Assembly (NCBI GenBank): GCA_036346375.1 | Contig: CM070500.1 | Location: forward strand, 70,436,525-70,500,524 | Direction of reading: 5' to 3' | Length of the DNA stretch: 64,000 bases | Source: Guadua angustifolia | Lineage: Eukaryota; Streptophyta; Magnoliopsida; Poales; Poaceae | Part shown: piece by piece, positions 20,413 to 30,959 of the stretch | How positions within the stretch are numbered: the stretch's first letter is position 1 | How the letters are laid out: each line of letters begins with the position of its first letter | The notes under the pieces: model-generated | Told to the model about the DNA's origin: nothing | What the model saw: only the letters and a program-made list of their open reading frames with translations | Database searches by the model: none | Position numbers and translations under genes: made by a program

Positions 20413-23400
20413 CTACAGATCGGCCATCTCGCGAGTGAGCTTCTCCTGCTCGAGCTCGGCTACCTTGGCTTTCAAGGTCGATAGTTCGCTCTGGTATTGG
20501 AGGGCTTCCTTGGAGGCATCCACGGCTTGGCGCCGTTCATCTTTGAGTTGGGCCAAGGCACTCTTCGCCGCTTTGCTGGCGCGCCCAAGTTTCTCTTCAA
20601 GCTCCAAGATTTTGGCCTCGAGCTCAGGGGACGCCTTCGCCGTGGAGAACGCCCGCTCCACAGCGGCCTTCTCCAGCGCTTCGACCTTGGCCCGCTCGGT
20701 CTCGAGCGCCTCGCTGGCGCGTCCAAGCTTCTCCTCGAGCCCCAGGATCTTGGCCTCAAGCTCGGGAGACGCCACCGGCAAGGAAGGCGCCCGCTCGCGA
20801 TGGCCTTCTCGGTGCCGACCTTGGCCCGCCGGCCTCGGCGCCTTGGCCGATCAGCGCTCTTGCTCCACGGCCTTATGGCGAGAACTTCGCTCGAAGTCCT
20901 AGCCTGCTCGAGCTCGGCCGCGTGGGCCACCTCCTGCGCCTTCATCGTCTGGCGCAGGTCGTCGAGCTCTTTGGCCTTCAGCTCGAGCTCCTCCTGCTCA
21001 ACCTCGATGGTCACGATGAACTTGGAGCGCTCAGCTTCCCGCGCCTCCACCATGTCCATAAGGCCCCTCAAGACGACAACAGGTTCTCAAGGCCTTTCAG
21101 CCCTTGGGAGATGTTGCCAATCGCCTTCATGACAGAAAGAATGGCGCAAAGTGAGAGTAGAAACAAGGGAACTCGAATTGACATGCAGCAAGGTGCGCGG
21201 TGGGGTCCTTACCTCACGAACACGGGACTCAAGGCTTGCGCGGGTGAACTCTTCGCGCTCGTCAATGCGGTCGCGGGAGATCTCCTCCTCGTTGACCTGC
21301 GCTTCTAGGCCGGGGCCGACCGCGACTGCCCCCGACGTGCTTGGGCCGAGGCCCTTAGTCTTTGCCCCGGTAGCGACCTGGAGTCCGGTCGCCCTCCTTG
21401 GCGGGTCCAACTCGCCGGCAGGAGGGGGGATGACAGCAGCGTTGGCCCCAACCTCCGTGGTCAGGGCTTTGCTCGCCTCCGGCATCGGGGAAGCGATAGC
21501 CGGATCCGCCGTGTGATCTCCCGCGGCACGCTCAACCTCCGTGGCCTGGGATGCTTCAACCACAGCGCCCGATGCGGTGGCAGTTGGGCAGGTCTGCGGC
21601 GCCTCTGCGGTGTGGCCATCTTCGGCGGTCGGTGGAGTTACGACCTCGGCGCGACCGAGGCCGGGAGAGCTCGGGCGTCGCGCGATGCGGCAAGTGGTGC
21701 TCAGGGTGCCTTCCCCTGCATCGACCTCGTGAGGATCGGCAGTAGCGGCAGAGTCATAGGCCTCGCCGGTGTCGTAGTCCTCGCTGATCGCGGGTTGGAT
21801 CTCCTCGGTTGAGTTATCGAGCCCTTGGTCGAACCCGCCGATCGGGGGCCAGCTCGGGGGCCCAGAAGAAGTGCGCGCCCGGCTTGAGGGGCGGTGCGGA
21901 GCCAGCACGAAGGAGTCCTCCTCCTCGGACTCGGACTCACCCTGGACAACAGCCATCATCAAAACGGGCAAGTCTCGAGCGTGGGCGCTCAAGGTCTACG
22001 ATTAAGAACGGACGCTAAGCCCGAAAAACATGAAGGGGGCGGAGTGAAACGAAAAGCCAAGGACTTACGTGGGTCATCGGCCTCCGCCTTGACGAGGGTC
22101 GGCGTAGGTCTTGTTGCCCCGACGCTGCAGGGGCACTTCGCGCCGAGTCCACAACATCCGCGGCGTGGGGCCTAGGGGCCCGGGCTTGGGCGCCCTGAGC
22201 CGGCTAGGGGGCCGAGGTCCTGGCAGCGGCCGCCGCGCTCTGCTGCTAAAAAGAGGAGAACATATCAGGCATCAAAGGACGCGAGCAAAGGACCCGGGGG
22301 CTCGGCCATGAGAATCCTTACCGTGGCTCGGTCGCCCCAGTCGACGTGAGGTTTCTTCGCCTCCTGGCAGTCTGATCCAGTCGGGGGAGGTCTCTTCTTC
22401 CCCTTCTTGCTCTTGTCCCCACCGGGCAGCGGGAGCATTCTCCTGGCTGTCTCGGTCAGTTCTTGACGATCCTGCGAGCATGCGAGGTTCAAGAAGGGCC
22501 TCGTGGACACTCGAATTGAGTACTTGGTCGGGGTGGCCTACCTCGGCTTTGCGGCGCAGCACGTTCCTCGGCACGGGCTCGTCGAGGGTGTAGTCGTGAG
22601 CGGCCTTCCCGAACATTTCGTTCATTCGGGCGGCGATCTAGGATTTTTTCGGCGCTGCTGAAAAGACCAAATCATCAAGAGGAACCAGGGAGCAAATCCA
22701 CAGCGAATCTTGGGGCAATGCGACTTACTGGTCGCCCCTTCGCGAGTCAGGTCGTCACGACCTTGGATCTGGTAGAAGGGGTGCTCCCTCCTCCGCAGGG
22801 GGAACACCCGATTCCTCAAGAAGTCGTTGGCAATGGCCTGCCCGGTGAGGCCTCGCGTGGCACAGATATGGATGGTCGCGATGGCCTCTTGATCGTCTTC
22901 CAGGTCGCCCAACTCTGGGGTCTCCTTCTTCCCGCTGAGGGGGGTACCCTCGAACTCCAGCGCGCCGCCCTCACCTCGCTTTAGGTAGAACCATCGCTCG
23001 GACCACGGGCCAAGGGAGTCGCGGTAGCGCGTCTGGGGGAAGGACCACGAAATCCCCGTCCGCTTCCGGAAGTAGAGACATCTGACCACGGGGTCCTTCC
23101 CGGTGCGGAAAAGCGAGAAGAAGCGGAGAAACAGCGAGGGGGTGGGAAGGATTCCAAGGAACCCTCGCCTGTGTGTGAAGATGGAAAGCGAAGGATGGAG
23201 TTGGGTACAGTTGATCAACTCGATCTCGTGATACGGTGAAACGTCTGCGAAACTTCGCTCTCTGAGTCCGCAGCCGAAAAGCATGTCTTGCTCCGTCTAA
23301 CAAGCTCGTCCCCCAGGTCATGCGGCTCGGTCTCCCGTCCCAGCGATCGCCACGACCATGGGTCCAGCAGCCCCAGGCTCTCAAGCTCTTTCATCCTCGT

Positions 23401-23433
23401 CACCGTCAGAGAGCTTTTCCCGAACTTGGCCAT
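20413..23433 (-). pseudogene. Gypsy-1 antisense accessory gene (PF04195-like)
   Basis: Multi-exon gene opposite to gag-pol. The ATG is at 23,433 (MAKFGKSSLTVTRMKELESL). The N-terminal domain (EIELINCTQLHPS..., GFLGILPTPSLFLRFFSLF, GPWSERWFYLK) resembles the Pfam family named 'putative gypsy type transposon' (Transposase_28, recalled). A Lys-rich hinge, an acidic Ala/Glu-rich stretch (21,087-21,992) and a long heptad-like coiled coil (20,413-21,071, ELEAKILELEEKLGRASKA) follow. A donor GTAAGT after EGAT and a REV|RTP donor GTAAGG match the second copy. The exons are broken by frameshifts near 23,290 and 20,780. Function unknown; a DNA- or Gag-related role is only a guess. Confidence 0.75.
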
Positions 23434-23831
23434 GGAGATTGAGAGGGAGTTTTGGTCGGAGGAAGAAGGAGAGTTCAAGCAAGGGGTCAAAAGACTACGA
23501 AGAAGCGGAGAGTTCAGAGAAGTGGCAGCGGTCGCAAGCTTTATAAGACCGAGGTGCTGTGGGCTGGCGGATTAAGGGCATCTCGGAGGGCGCGCCGGTC
23601 AGGTGGCGCGACAGGAGCAATTTAAGGCTAAATGGCAGGATCGAGGCGTTGCGGACGGTTCCGCTGACCGGCCGTACCAGAGTTTCGGAGATCAAAAGGC
23701 ACCAGATGTTGGTTCATCATAGCCTGGCGTTATGTTCCCGTCCGACCTCGACCTCAAGCATGAAGGTTCCGGAAATCAACCCCGTCCGTGGAGGCCCAAG
23801 GTCCGCCCGTGTTCTAGCCACGACCTTAAGC
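23434..23831. other. Gypsy-1 segment between the antisense ATG and the 3' LTR
   Basis: No coding region on the minus strand. It contains a minus-strand TATAAA at 23,540-23,545, so it is probably the promoter and 5' leader of the accessory gene rather than part of pol. Confidence 0.5.
23540..23545 (-). promoter_or_regulatory. TATA box of gypsy-1 accessory gene
   Basis: TATAAA on the minus strand (context GTCTTATAAAGC), about 107 bp upstream of the accessory ATG. The second gypsy copy has TATAAA 115 bp upstream of the equivalent ATG. Confidence 0.6.
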
Positions 23832-23844
23832 CTCGGGGGCTAGC
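23832..23844 (+). other. Gypsy-1 polypurine tract
   Basis: CTCGGGGGCTAGC just before the 3' LTR. The second copy has the related TGGGGGGCTAGC in the same place. Confidence 0.7.
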
Positions 23845-24504
23845 TGACGAGGGCTAGGCGTCCCTTGACCGATCAGCGCACGGTCAACGGGCCCCCGAGA
23901 TCGGGAGGCCCCGACCACGACCTGGGCGTATGACGAGGCGCTCGACCTAGAGCGCGAATGACCCCGGGCACTGCTTCGCATGACCTTGAGCTCGGGTCGG
24001 ACCTCGTTTGTGCCGGAGCCCCCTTGGATTCCGGAACGTGCATCTCCTTGGCGGTTACCAAGACGTGGGATCGTGGGGGAGGAAGCGGTCTTGTGCGACA
24101 AGTCCGAAAGCAGTTCTTGCCCGACCCTCAATGCGCATGAAGACCATTACCCGGGAATACCTCCCGTCCGTTACAGGCTAGGAGGATATAAGGTTAAGGG
24201 TGCACAGCCTGAGGGACAGGACACCAAAAGCTCGGGCATTAGACACTGCCATTGTTGAGCTTGAGCTGTAACACACCTCTGTACTCGAGAGCAACAAAGA
24301 TCACCGCCGCAAGGCAACTGGAGTAGAGCTATTACCTTCACAGGGGCTCGAACCAGTATAAACCCCCCCTCACACTCGTTGTGGCCTAGCTCTGACCTTT
24401 CGGCGCGTCAAGTTCCTTCCTTCGTTGAGCCAAGCTCTGCTCGGGTCCCAAGTCTCACTAACCCCCATTTCAATTTCCGCGGTTGGCGATCCCGATCGTC
24501 GACA
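23845..24504 (+). repeat. Gypsy-1 3' LTR
   Basis: 660 bp, TGACGAGGGCTAGGCG to GATCCCGATCGTCGACA, aligned along its length with the 5' LTR with scattered differences. Followed by target duplication CCAAT at 24,505-24,509. Confidence 0.95.
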
Positions 24505-25096
24505 CCAATCTTTTACTCTTGGAGGTTGAGGACTCCTGGACGGCTAGGAGTTGCCGTTGAGCTCTCAAGCTTGGTGTAGAGAGCCACCGGAAGTTTGTGA
24601 AGGTTGGATCCACCTCCGAATGGGAAGGATTCAAGAAGGAAATTGGTGAGTGCTTTGTGCAACACCGGGAGGATTAGGGTTGAAAGAGACCCTAGCTTGG
24701 TGCCGCCTCAACGGAGAAGTAGGATCCTCTCAAGGATCTGAACTTCGGGTAAAAAATCTTTGAGCTTTTGGCTTTGTTTCTTGAATTTCTATTTCACCAT
24801 TGTTGGGTTTGATTCAAATCTTGGCGATTCACTTGGTGATCTACTTTGAGTGAAGTTTATTGGTGGTTATTCAGCTCCTGAATGTATTCTAGGCCAACAA
24901 ATTTCATTTGGTGCATCTACTCTCCTCCAAATAGCCTAGATCTACTTTTTGCGAGTTGTGTGCTCTGAAGCATTCGGACTATCCGAACTAACCTTCGGAC
25001 TATCCGAACCACTCGGACAGTTCGAAGCCTATTTTGAATACTCCGAATAGTTAGTTTTCGTTGTGATTTAAATTTAAATTTTGAAACGCCTATTCA

Positions 25097-25209
25097 AAAT
25101 CGAACGGGGCTCACAGGCCGTATGGCTGCCCTTAGCCCTGAGATCAAAATTTCTGGGCCCTTAGCCCTTTTCACTCACAGCTTTCTAGGTCCCCACGGTG
25201 GGCGCCAGC
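25097..25209 (-). mobile_element. Orphan gypsy leader/PBS fragment next to gypsy-2
   Basis: Directly left of the gypsy-2 3' LTR is a reversed PBS (CCCCACGGTGGGCGCCAGC, 25,191-25,209), which normally lies only downstream of a 5' LTR. About 90 bp of further sequence abuts the copia LTR at 25,096/25,097. It contains short pieces complementary to the adjacent LTR (for example CTTTCTAGGTCCCC and CCCTTTTCACT) in a different order. It implies a second gypsy unit once shared this LTR, later deleted or rearranged. Confidence 0.75.
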
Positions 25210-25850
25210 TGTCGACGATCGGGATCGCCTGACCGCAAGAGTGAAAAGGGGATTGGTGTGAATGGGGGACCTAGAAAGCGCTTCACTCAATAATGGCGTA
25301 GACGTAGGTCGGTGTGTGTAGCGTCAGCGAGTAAAGAACAGCGAATTATACTAGTTCGAGCCCCCGCAAGGGTAACGACTCTACGTCCAGTCTTCTCCGG
25401 AGGTGGAGGAATTCACTAACTGAGCGTACATTGAGATGATTACAGCTCGAGCCTGAGTGCTCTGTTTGAGTATGATGGTCTATGGCTAGCCAGTCTGCCC
25501 TACACATATGCCTTGCGAGGTCTTATATCCTCCCTGACGTTGCCTGTAACGGCCGGGAGAGATCCCCGGGGTAGTGGCTTCATGCGTATTGAAGGTGGGT
25601 TGTAACTGCTCCGGAAATGCCGCCCACGTCCGTCTTAATGCCATCGTGCAGGTCTTGGTAACTGCCGAGTCAACGCACTTTCCTGAGCCAAGGTCGAGGT
25701 CGAGCGGGAACAGAGCCCCGTTGCCTGAGCTCGAGGTCGTGCGGGGACGAGCGTCATTGGGCCGTGGTCGTGGGCCTTCGCTGCAATGCCTTGAGCTGGG
25801 AGCCCCTTTGACCACACATTGACTCGTCAGAGATTCCCCAGTCCTCGTCA
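25210..25850 (-). repeat. Gypsy-2 3' LTR
   Basis: Plus-strand ends TGTCGACGATCGGG and CAGTCCTCGTCA; in element orientation TGACGAGG...CGTCGACA, the same ends as gypsy-1. It is matched base for base by 35,541-36,180 apart from scattered, mostly C/T or G/A differences. A polypurine tract (complement of GCTAGCCCCCCA, 25,851-25,862) adjoins it. Confidence 0.95.
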
Positions 25851-25862
25851 GCTAGCCCCCCA

Positions 25863-26260
25863 GGCTCAAGGTCGTGGAATAGATCTGGATCGACCTCGAG
25901 CCTAAAGCCTGCTGGGACCAGACTTCCAGATTTCTCACACCTTTGATCGAGGTCAGGCGGAGGTTACCAGGACAAGATCTCGGCCATGACACTGGCGCCT
26001 TGGACTTCACGATGTAGGTACGAATTTGACCGGTTTAGAGGGAACGCCTGCAACGCTTCGAAACCGCCGCCCGAACCTTAATTGCGCCTGTCAGGTCGCC
26101 GCTAGCACACCTTTTGAGAGGCCCCAATCGACGCCGACCCAGGCCTATAAACCCAAACCTTCTTCGACCTTTGAAGAACTTCTTGATTCCTTGCGCTCCT
26201 CGACCCAAGCCCTTACTCGCACGATTCTTCCCTCCTCGACCGAGCCCAAAGACGACCGCC
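25863..26260. other. Gypsy-2 segment between the 3' LTR and the antisense ATG
   Basis: No coding region recognised. It carries a plus-strand TATAAA at 26,146-26,151 and corresponds to the putative promoter segment of gypsy-1. Confidence 0.5.
26146..26151 (+). promoter_or_regulatory. TATA box of gypsy-2 accessory gene
   Basis: TATAAA in the context GGCCTATAAACCC, 115 bp upstream of the ATG at 26,261. Position and spacing match the gypsy-1 copy. Confidence 0.6.
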
Positions 26261-29150
26261 ATGGCCAAACTCGAGAGAAGCACCATGTCGTTGACGAGGA
26301 TGAGGGAGCTCGAGGGCCTGAGCCTCGTCGACCCAGCGATGTGGAGGTTGCCAAACGGGGAGTCCGAGCTGCACCCTAGGGACGACGAGCTCGTGTGCAC
26401 CGAGCACTACGTGCTCTTCGGCCTGTGGACACCGGAGAGCAACTTCATGGCGGCGATCCTTGCCCACTGCGAGATCGAGCTCATCAACCTGGTGCCCAAC
26501 TCAATCCTCCTCCTTTCCATCTTCTCCCACATATGCGAGGGGTTCCTTGGAATCCTCCCCACCCCCTCACTCTTCTTTCGCTTCTTTTCCTTGTTTCGCT
26601 CCGGGAAGGACCCTGTGGTCGGATGCCTTTACTTCCGGCTGCGGACGGGGATCCCATGGGCCTTCCCCAAGATCCAATCTCGTGACTCCCTTGGTCCATG
26701 GACCGAGCGGTGGTTTTACTTGAAGAAGGGTCGGACCGGGGCACTGTCATTCGACGGGACCCCGATCACCGGGAAGAAAGAGACCGGTCGATGACACGAG
26801 GCCGACGAGGGGCCATCGCCGCCATCCACATTTGCGCCCACGCTAGCCTCACCGGCGGCGATCGCTGCGACTTCTGCTGGAGCCGGGTTTTGCCCCTTCG
26901 AAAGAGGGAACACCCATTCTACGAGATCACGGGGCGCGACGACATGACCCACGAGGGCACGTCTGGTGCGTCTCGTTGCCCTGTAGACTTGCTCGCCTCC
27001 GTCCTTCGAGTCTTCTTGACTGTTCGTTTGCTTGCAGCACCAAAGGAATCCTGGGTCGCCACCAGGATGAATGAGATGTTCGAAAAGGCGGCGCATGAAT
27101 ACACCCTTGATCCCCTGGTCCCGAAGAATATACTGCGCCGGAAGGCTGAGGTGAGCGCTTCCAATCCATTCTTCGGTTTGTACTTCAGCAGCGCTTTTCC
27201 CTGACCGTTCGTCGTGCTTGCAGGACCACCAGGAGTTGCTTGACACGGCCAAGAGGATGCTCCCACTGCCCGGCGGGGGCAAAAGTAAGAAGGGGAAGAA
27301 GAAACCGCCCTCGGGCAAGGCGGACGAACGTGAGGCCAAGAAGCCTCACGTTGAATGGGCCGACTATGCAATGGTAAGGACTCCCAAGGCCGAGCCCCTG
27401 AGCTTGCGCTTGCGCTTCTCCATCTGACGTGTCTTCCTCACAGCAGGCGAACGCGGCGGCCGCCGCCAGGTCTTCGAGCCCTCAAGCGGCCCAGAGGTCC
27501 CAAGAGGGCGGCCTCGGGGCTTCCACCGCGGGGGACTTAGATCCACCTCGGGTTTTAAGGTCCCAGACCGAACGGACCAGCAAGAGGAGCGCCCCCTCGA
27601 CCTCGGGGGGCCAGGGCCTTCGCCAGCCTCCTGCGAAACGCAGTCTTCCGACCCAGGTAGGTCTCGTGCCCTTCATTTGCTCAACCCTCCCTGCAACTTT
27701 TTAGCTTAGTTCTCGCTCTTAATCGCAGACCTTGAGCGCCCGAGCTCAGCGCCTGCCCATATTGACAATGACTATTGTCCAGGGCGAGTCCGGGTCCGAG
27801 GAGGATGAGGAGAATGTTTTCGTCTTGGCCTTGCCGACCCTCGAATAGCCAGAATCCTACGGACCCCGAGCTGATCTCGTGGGCGAAGTTCGACCAAGGG
27901 GTCGACGACCTGGACGAGGAGCTGAACCAGCCTGCGACCAGCGAGGACTATGACACCGGCGAGGCACACGCCGGCGTTGTCGCTGACCCGCCCAGGGTCG
28001 ACGCAGAGGAAGGTGCCCGGGGTGCCTTGGCCGCACCCGCGAAGGTGTCCCAGGCCTGCCCGACCGTGGCCGGCCTGGGTGCCGAGGTCAACGCGGAGGA
28101 AGGTGCCCGGGGTGCCCCAGCCGCAGCCGTGGAAGCACCTCGAGCTGCTTTCGACCACGATGGCGTCGGTGAGGTCGTGGCATCCTGTGTCGCGATGTTG
28201 AGCAGCAGAGATCGGGCGGTGGATCCGGGCAGCGCTCCCTTAGCGCCGGAGGTGGACGGAGCCCCGACCACGGAGGCCGGGACCGGAGTCGCTGCCAAGC
28301 CCTCCCCTGGCGGTGAGTTGAATCCCCAGGGGGTGGCGGCAGAACGCCAAATCGCCACTGGCGTGGCGCCGAAGGTCCTAACCCCAGTGTCCCGGCGGTG
28401 GTCGAGGTCGGCGCTGGCCCGGGAACATCGGGCGGTGAGCGCGAAGTGTTCACCCGCGCACGCGTTGAGAATCGTCTTCGTGAGGTAAGGACCCCCTCGC
28501 GCATCCTGCAATACGATAGCCCGAGCCCTCTTTGCTGCTTCTCTTATTTGGACCACCTTTTCTGCTATGAAGGCGATCCGCAACATCTCCCAAGGACTAC
28601 AAGGCCTCCAGGAGCACGCCGACGTGCTGAGGGGCATCCTGAACATGGTGGAGGTGCGAAAGTTCGAGCGCTCCAGGTTCATCGAGACCACGGGAATCGA
28701 ACAAGAAGAGGCCGAACAGAGGGCCAAAGAGCTCGACGACCTGCGCCAGGCGATGAAGGCGCAGGAGGCTGCCCACGCGACCGAGCTCGAGCAGGCCAGA
28801 GCCACCGAGCGCGACCATGCCTACAAGGCCGTGGAGCAAGAGCGCGCGTGGTCGGCCAAGGCACTCGAAACCGAGCGGGCCAAGGCCAAAGTGCTGGTGA
28901 AGGCCGCCGTGGAGCAAGCGTCTTCCTCGGCGAAGGCGTCCCCCGAGCTTGAGGCCAAGGTGAAGGAGCTCGAAGAAAAGCTGGGTCAAGCAAGCAAGGC
29001 GGCGAAGAATGTTGTGGCCCAACTTCAAGACGAGCGGCGGCGCGCCGGCGAAGCCTCCACCGAAGCTCTCCGTCTCTAGAGCGAGCTCTCGACCCTGAGG
29101 GCCAAGGTCGCCGAGCTCGGCGAGAAGCTTGCCGTGAGATGGCCGATCAG
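26261..29150 (+). pseudogene. Gypsy-2 antisense accessory gene (PF04195-like), six exons
   Basis: Proposed exons: 26,261-26,965, 27,038-27,150, 27,224-27,373, 27,444-27,656, 27,729-28,484 and 28,573-about 29,150, each with GT donors and AG acceptors. It starts MAKLERSTMSLTRMREL. The N-terminal domain contains IELINLVPNSILLLSIFS, GFLGILPTPSLFFRFFSLF and GPWTERWFYLKK, resembling the 'putative gypsy type transposon' family. Exon 3 has a basic KSKKGKKKPPSGK hinge that could be a nuclear localisation signal, exons 4-5 are acidic and Pro/Ala-rich, and exon 6 is a coiled coil (ELEAKVKELEEKLGQ). Damage: a frameshift near 26,790 and TAG at 29,077-29,079 where the other copy has Gln. Unknown function; conserved antisense placement suggests element-level selection. 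Confidence 0.75.
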
Positions 29151-29742
29151 TAAATGGGCTAGACTTCTTGTAAGCAAGACTTTTGTATAGCAAAAAACAG
29201 GGTTTATTGCAAGAACAGCTTAATATCTTGTTTTGCTTGAATGAAAGTTTTTCCTTAGTCGTGCACTTAGCCTTTTCTGCCCGTGGTATATCTCATCCAG
29301 CCCCTGTTGGGTGCAAGGTCGAGCAACGCCGGCCTTGGGCGCAAGTTAGAAACCCTGCAAAGACCAAGTCCTGCAAGATCGAAAAAGGCCCACGGGGAAA
29401 AACATGGTCGCACGAGGAAAAACTTAAGATCTATAGTAAGGCTCGAGTCATGACAACGATTTGCACACTGCTCATTGGACCCGATCCACGGCTTAAATCG
29501 AATCACGCACAGGGGAGTATAGATCTTGAAGAGATAAGGCTTACACAACTCGACCATCGGGGTGAAGGATAAGCCCGACACACTGGTCAAAAAGCAAGCG
29601 CGCTCATCCGTAGGTTGGGCTCAGAGAGAATTGAGCTCAAGCCAACACAAAACATAGAAAGAAAAGGTGCGCAAAGACAAATAATGACAATTGAACAAGA
29701 ACTTTATTGAAATTTGAGGTAAAAAGGTTACACATAGAATTT
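29151..29742. other. Gypsy-2 spacer between accessory gene and pol 3' end
   Basis: No gene on either strand. It contains Tat-type spacer sequence, including a minus-strand GTTCTTGTTCAATTGTC near 29,690, where transcripts of pol and the accessory gene converge. Confidence 0.45.
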
Positions 29743-30959
29743 TCAAAGCTGGTCAATATTCCATGAGCTAGAGAGCTCTCTGCCATCGGGCATCGCTAGC
29801 CGGTAAGCCCCCGTGCGATCTGTTGAAACAACTCTATAGGGGCCCTCCCACCGTGGGGATAACTTGTTGGTGTTGGACGGTGCATGAATCCGTCTCAGGG
29901 CTAAGTCCCCAACAAGGAGCTCCCTAGGTCGTACCAATCTAGACGCATGTCTGCGAAGAGCTTGCAGGTACTGCGCCGATCGTAGCAGTGCACGGCATCT
30001 TACTTCTTTCGCCAGGGTAAGGACAAGAGATCGCTCTTGCTCGAAGTCGATCTAATCGACCAAGCTGACCCTAGCAGAGCCCAGCGTGACCTCAGGAGGC
30101 AGGATGGCTTCGGTACCGAACACGAGCCGGAAGGGTGTGGGCCCTGTTGCTCGGTTGATTGTAGTACGAATAGACCATAAGACGGTGGGAAGTTCGTCCA
30201 CCCAAGTCTGGCCGTGTCGTTCGAGCTCATCTGTCACTCGCTTTTTGACGCCTTGAACGATTTGTCCGTTGGCGCGCTCCACTGCTCTATTACTCTTGGG
30301 TGGGCCACTGAGGCATAGCATACCTTGGTGCCGATTTCTTCGCAGTACTCCTGGAACAACTCACTTGTAAATTGAGTTCCATTGTCAGTAATGATTCTGC
30401 ATGGAACCCCATACCTGGTGACCACGAACAGGCGGAAGAATTTGACCGCCGCACGAGCCGTGATGGTCGAGACGGGTTCGGCTTTGATCCACTTGGTGAA
30501 GATATCGATGGCCACGAATAAAAACTTCTTCCCCCCGGTCGCCTGTGGAAAGGGGCCGAGGATGTCCAGCCCCCAGGTCAAGAAAGGCCACGCAAGTGGG
30601 ATGGTCTGGAGCGCGTAGGCGGGCTGATGCGACTTCCGAGCATGGAACTGGCAGGTTCAACAGGTGCGGACAATGTTACGCGCGTCCTGGAGTGCCGTCG
30701 GCCAATAGTACCCCATGCGGAAAGCTTTCCCAACCATAGTCCTGAAAGAAGAGTGTCCCCCACAGAGACCTGAATGAATGTCATGTAGCAGGTACTTACC
30801 CTCCTCCGTGGTAACACACTTTGTCAGGATGCCAGAGATATTCTGACGGTAAAACTTGCCGTCCACGAGCTTATACGAGCTCGCCCGACGCTTGATCCTG
30901 TTTCTTTCCGCTGGCTCGGCCGGGAGCTCACCCGTCGCAAGGAAACGATGGATCGGCTC
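29743..30959 (-). pseudogene. Gypsy-2 integrase
   Basis: Integrase continuing from the RT frame. Zinc-binding region: HSGLCGGHSSF...NIVRTC, where a stop codon (30,657-30,659, TGA) replaces the Arg between the CxxC cysteines seen in gypsy-1. The catalytic core is clear: GLDILGPFPQ, IITDNGTQF, and ERANGQ after a frameshift near 30,310 that separates the second and third acidic residues. A further stop lies at 30,052-30,054 (TAG for Gln). The GPY/F C-terminal module WEGPYRVVS is at 29,743-29,937 and ends in SSSWNIDQL. Non-functional. Confidence 0.9.

Larger units (their letters stand above)
13306..24504 (+). mobile_element. Ty3/gypsy retrotransposon 1 (Tat lineage), complete but defective
   Basis: An 11.2-kb element with two LTRs (659 and 660 bp), PBS, gag, protease, RT, two RNase H domains and integrase on +, an antisense accessory gene, PPT and a perfect target duplication CCAAT (13,301-13,305 and 24,505-24,509). 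The second, archaeal-type RNase H after the first one, and the extra ORF between pol and the 3' LTR, point to the Tat (RIRE2/Retand-like) lineage. LTRs differ at scattered, mostly transition sites, so the insertion is not recent. Frameshifts in gag and pol and at least two nonsense codons in pol make it non-autonomous. Confidence 0.95.
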
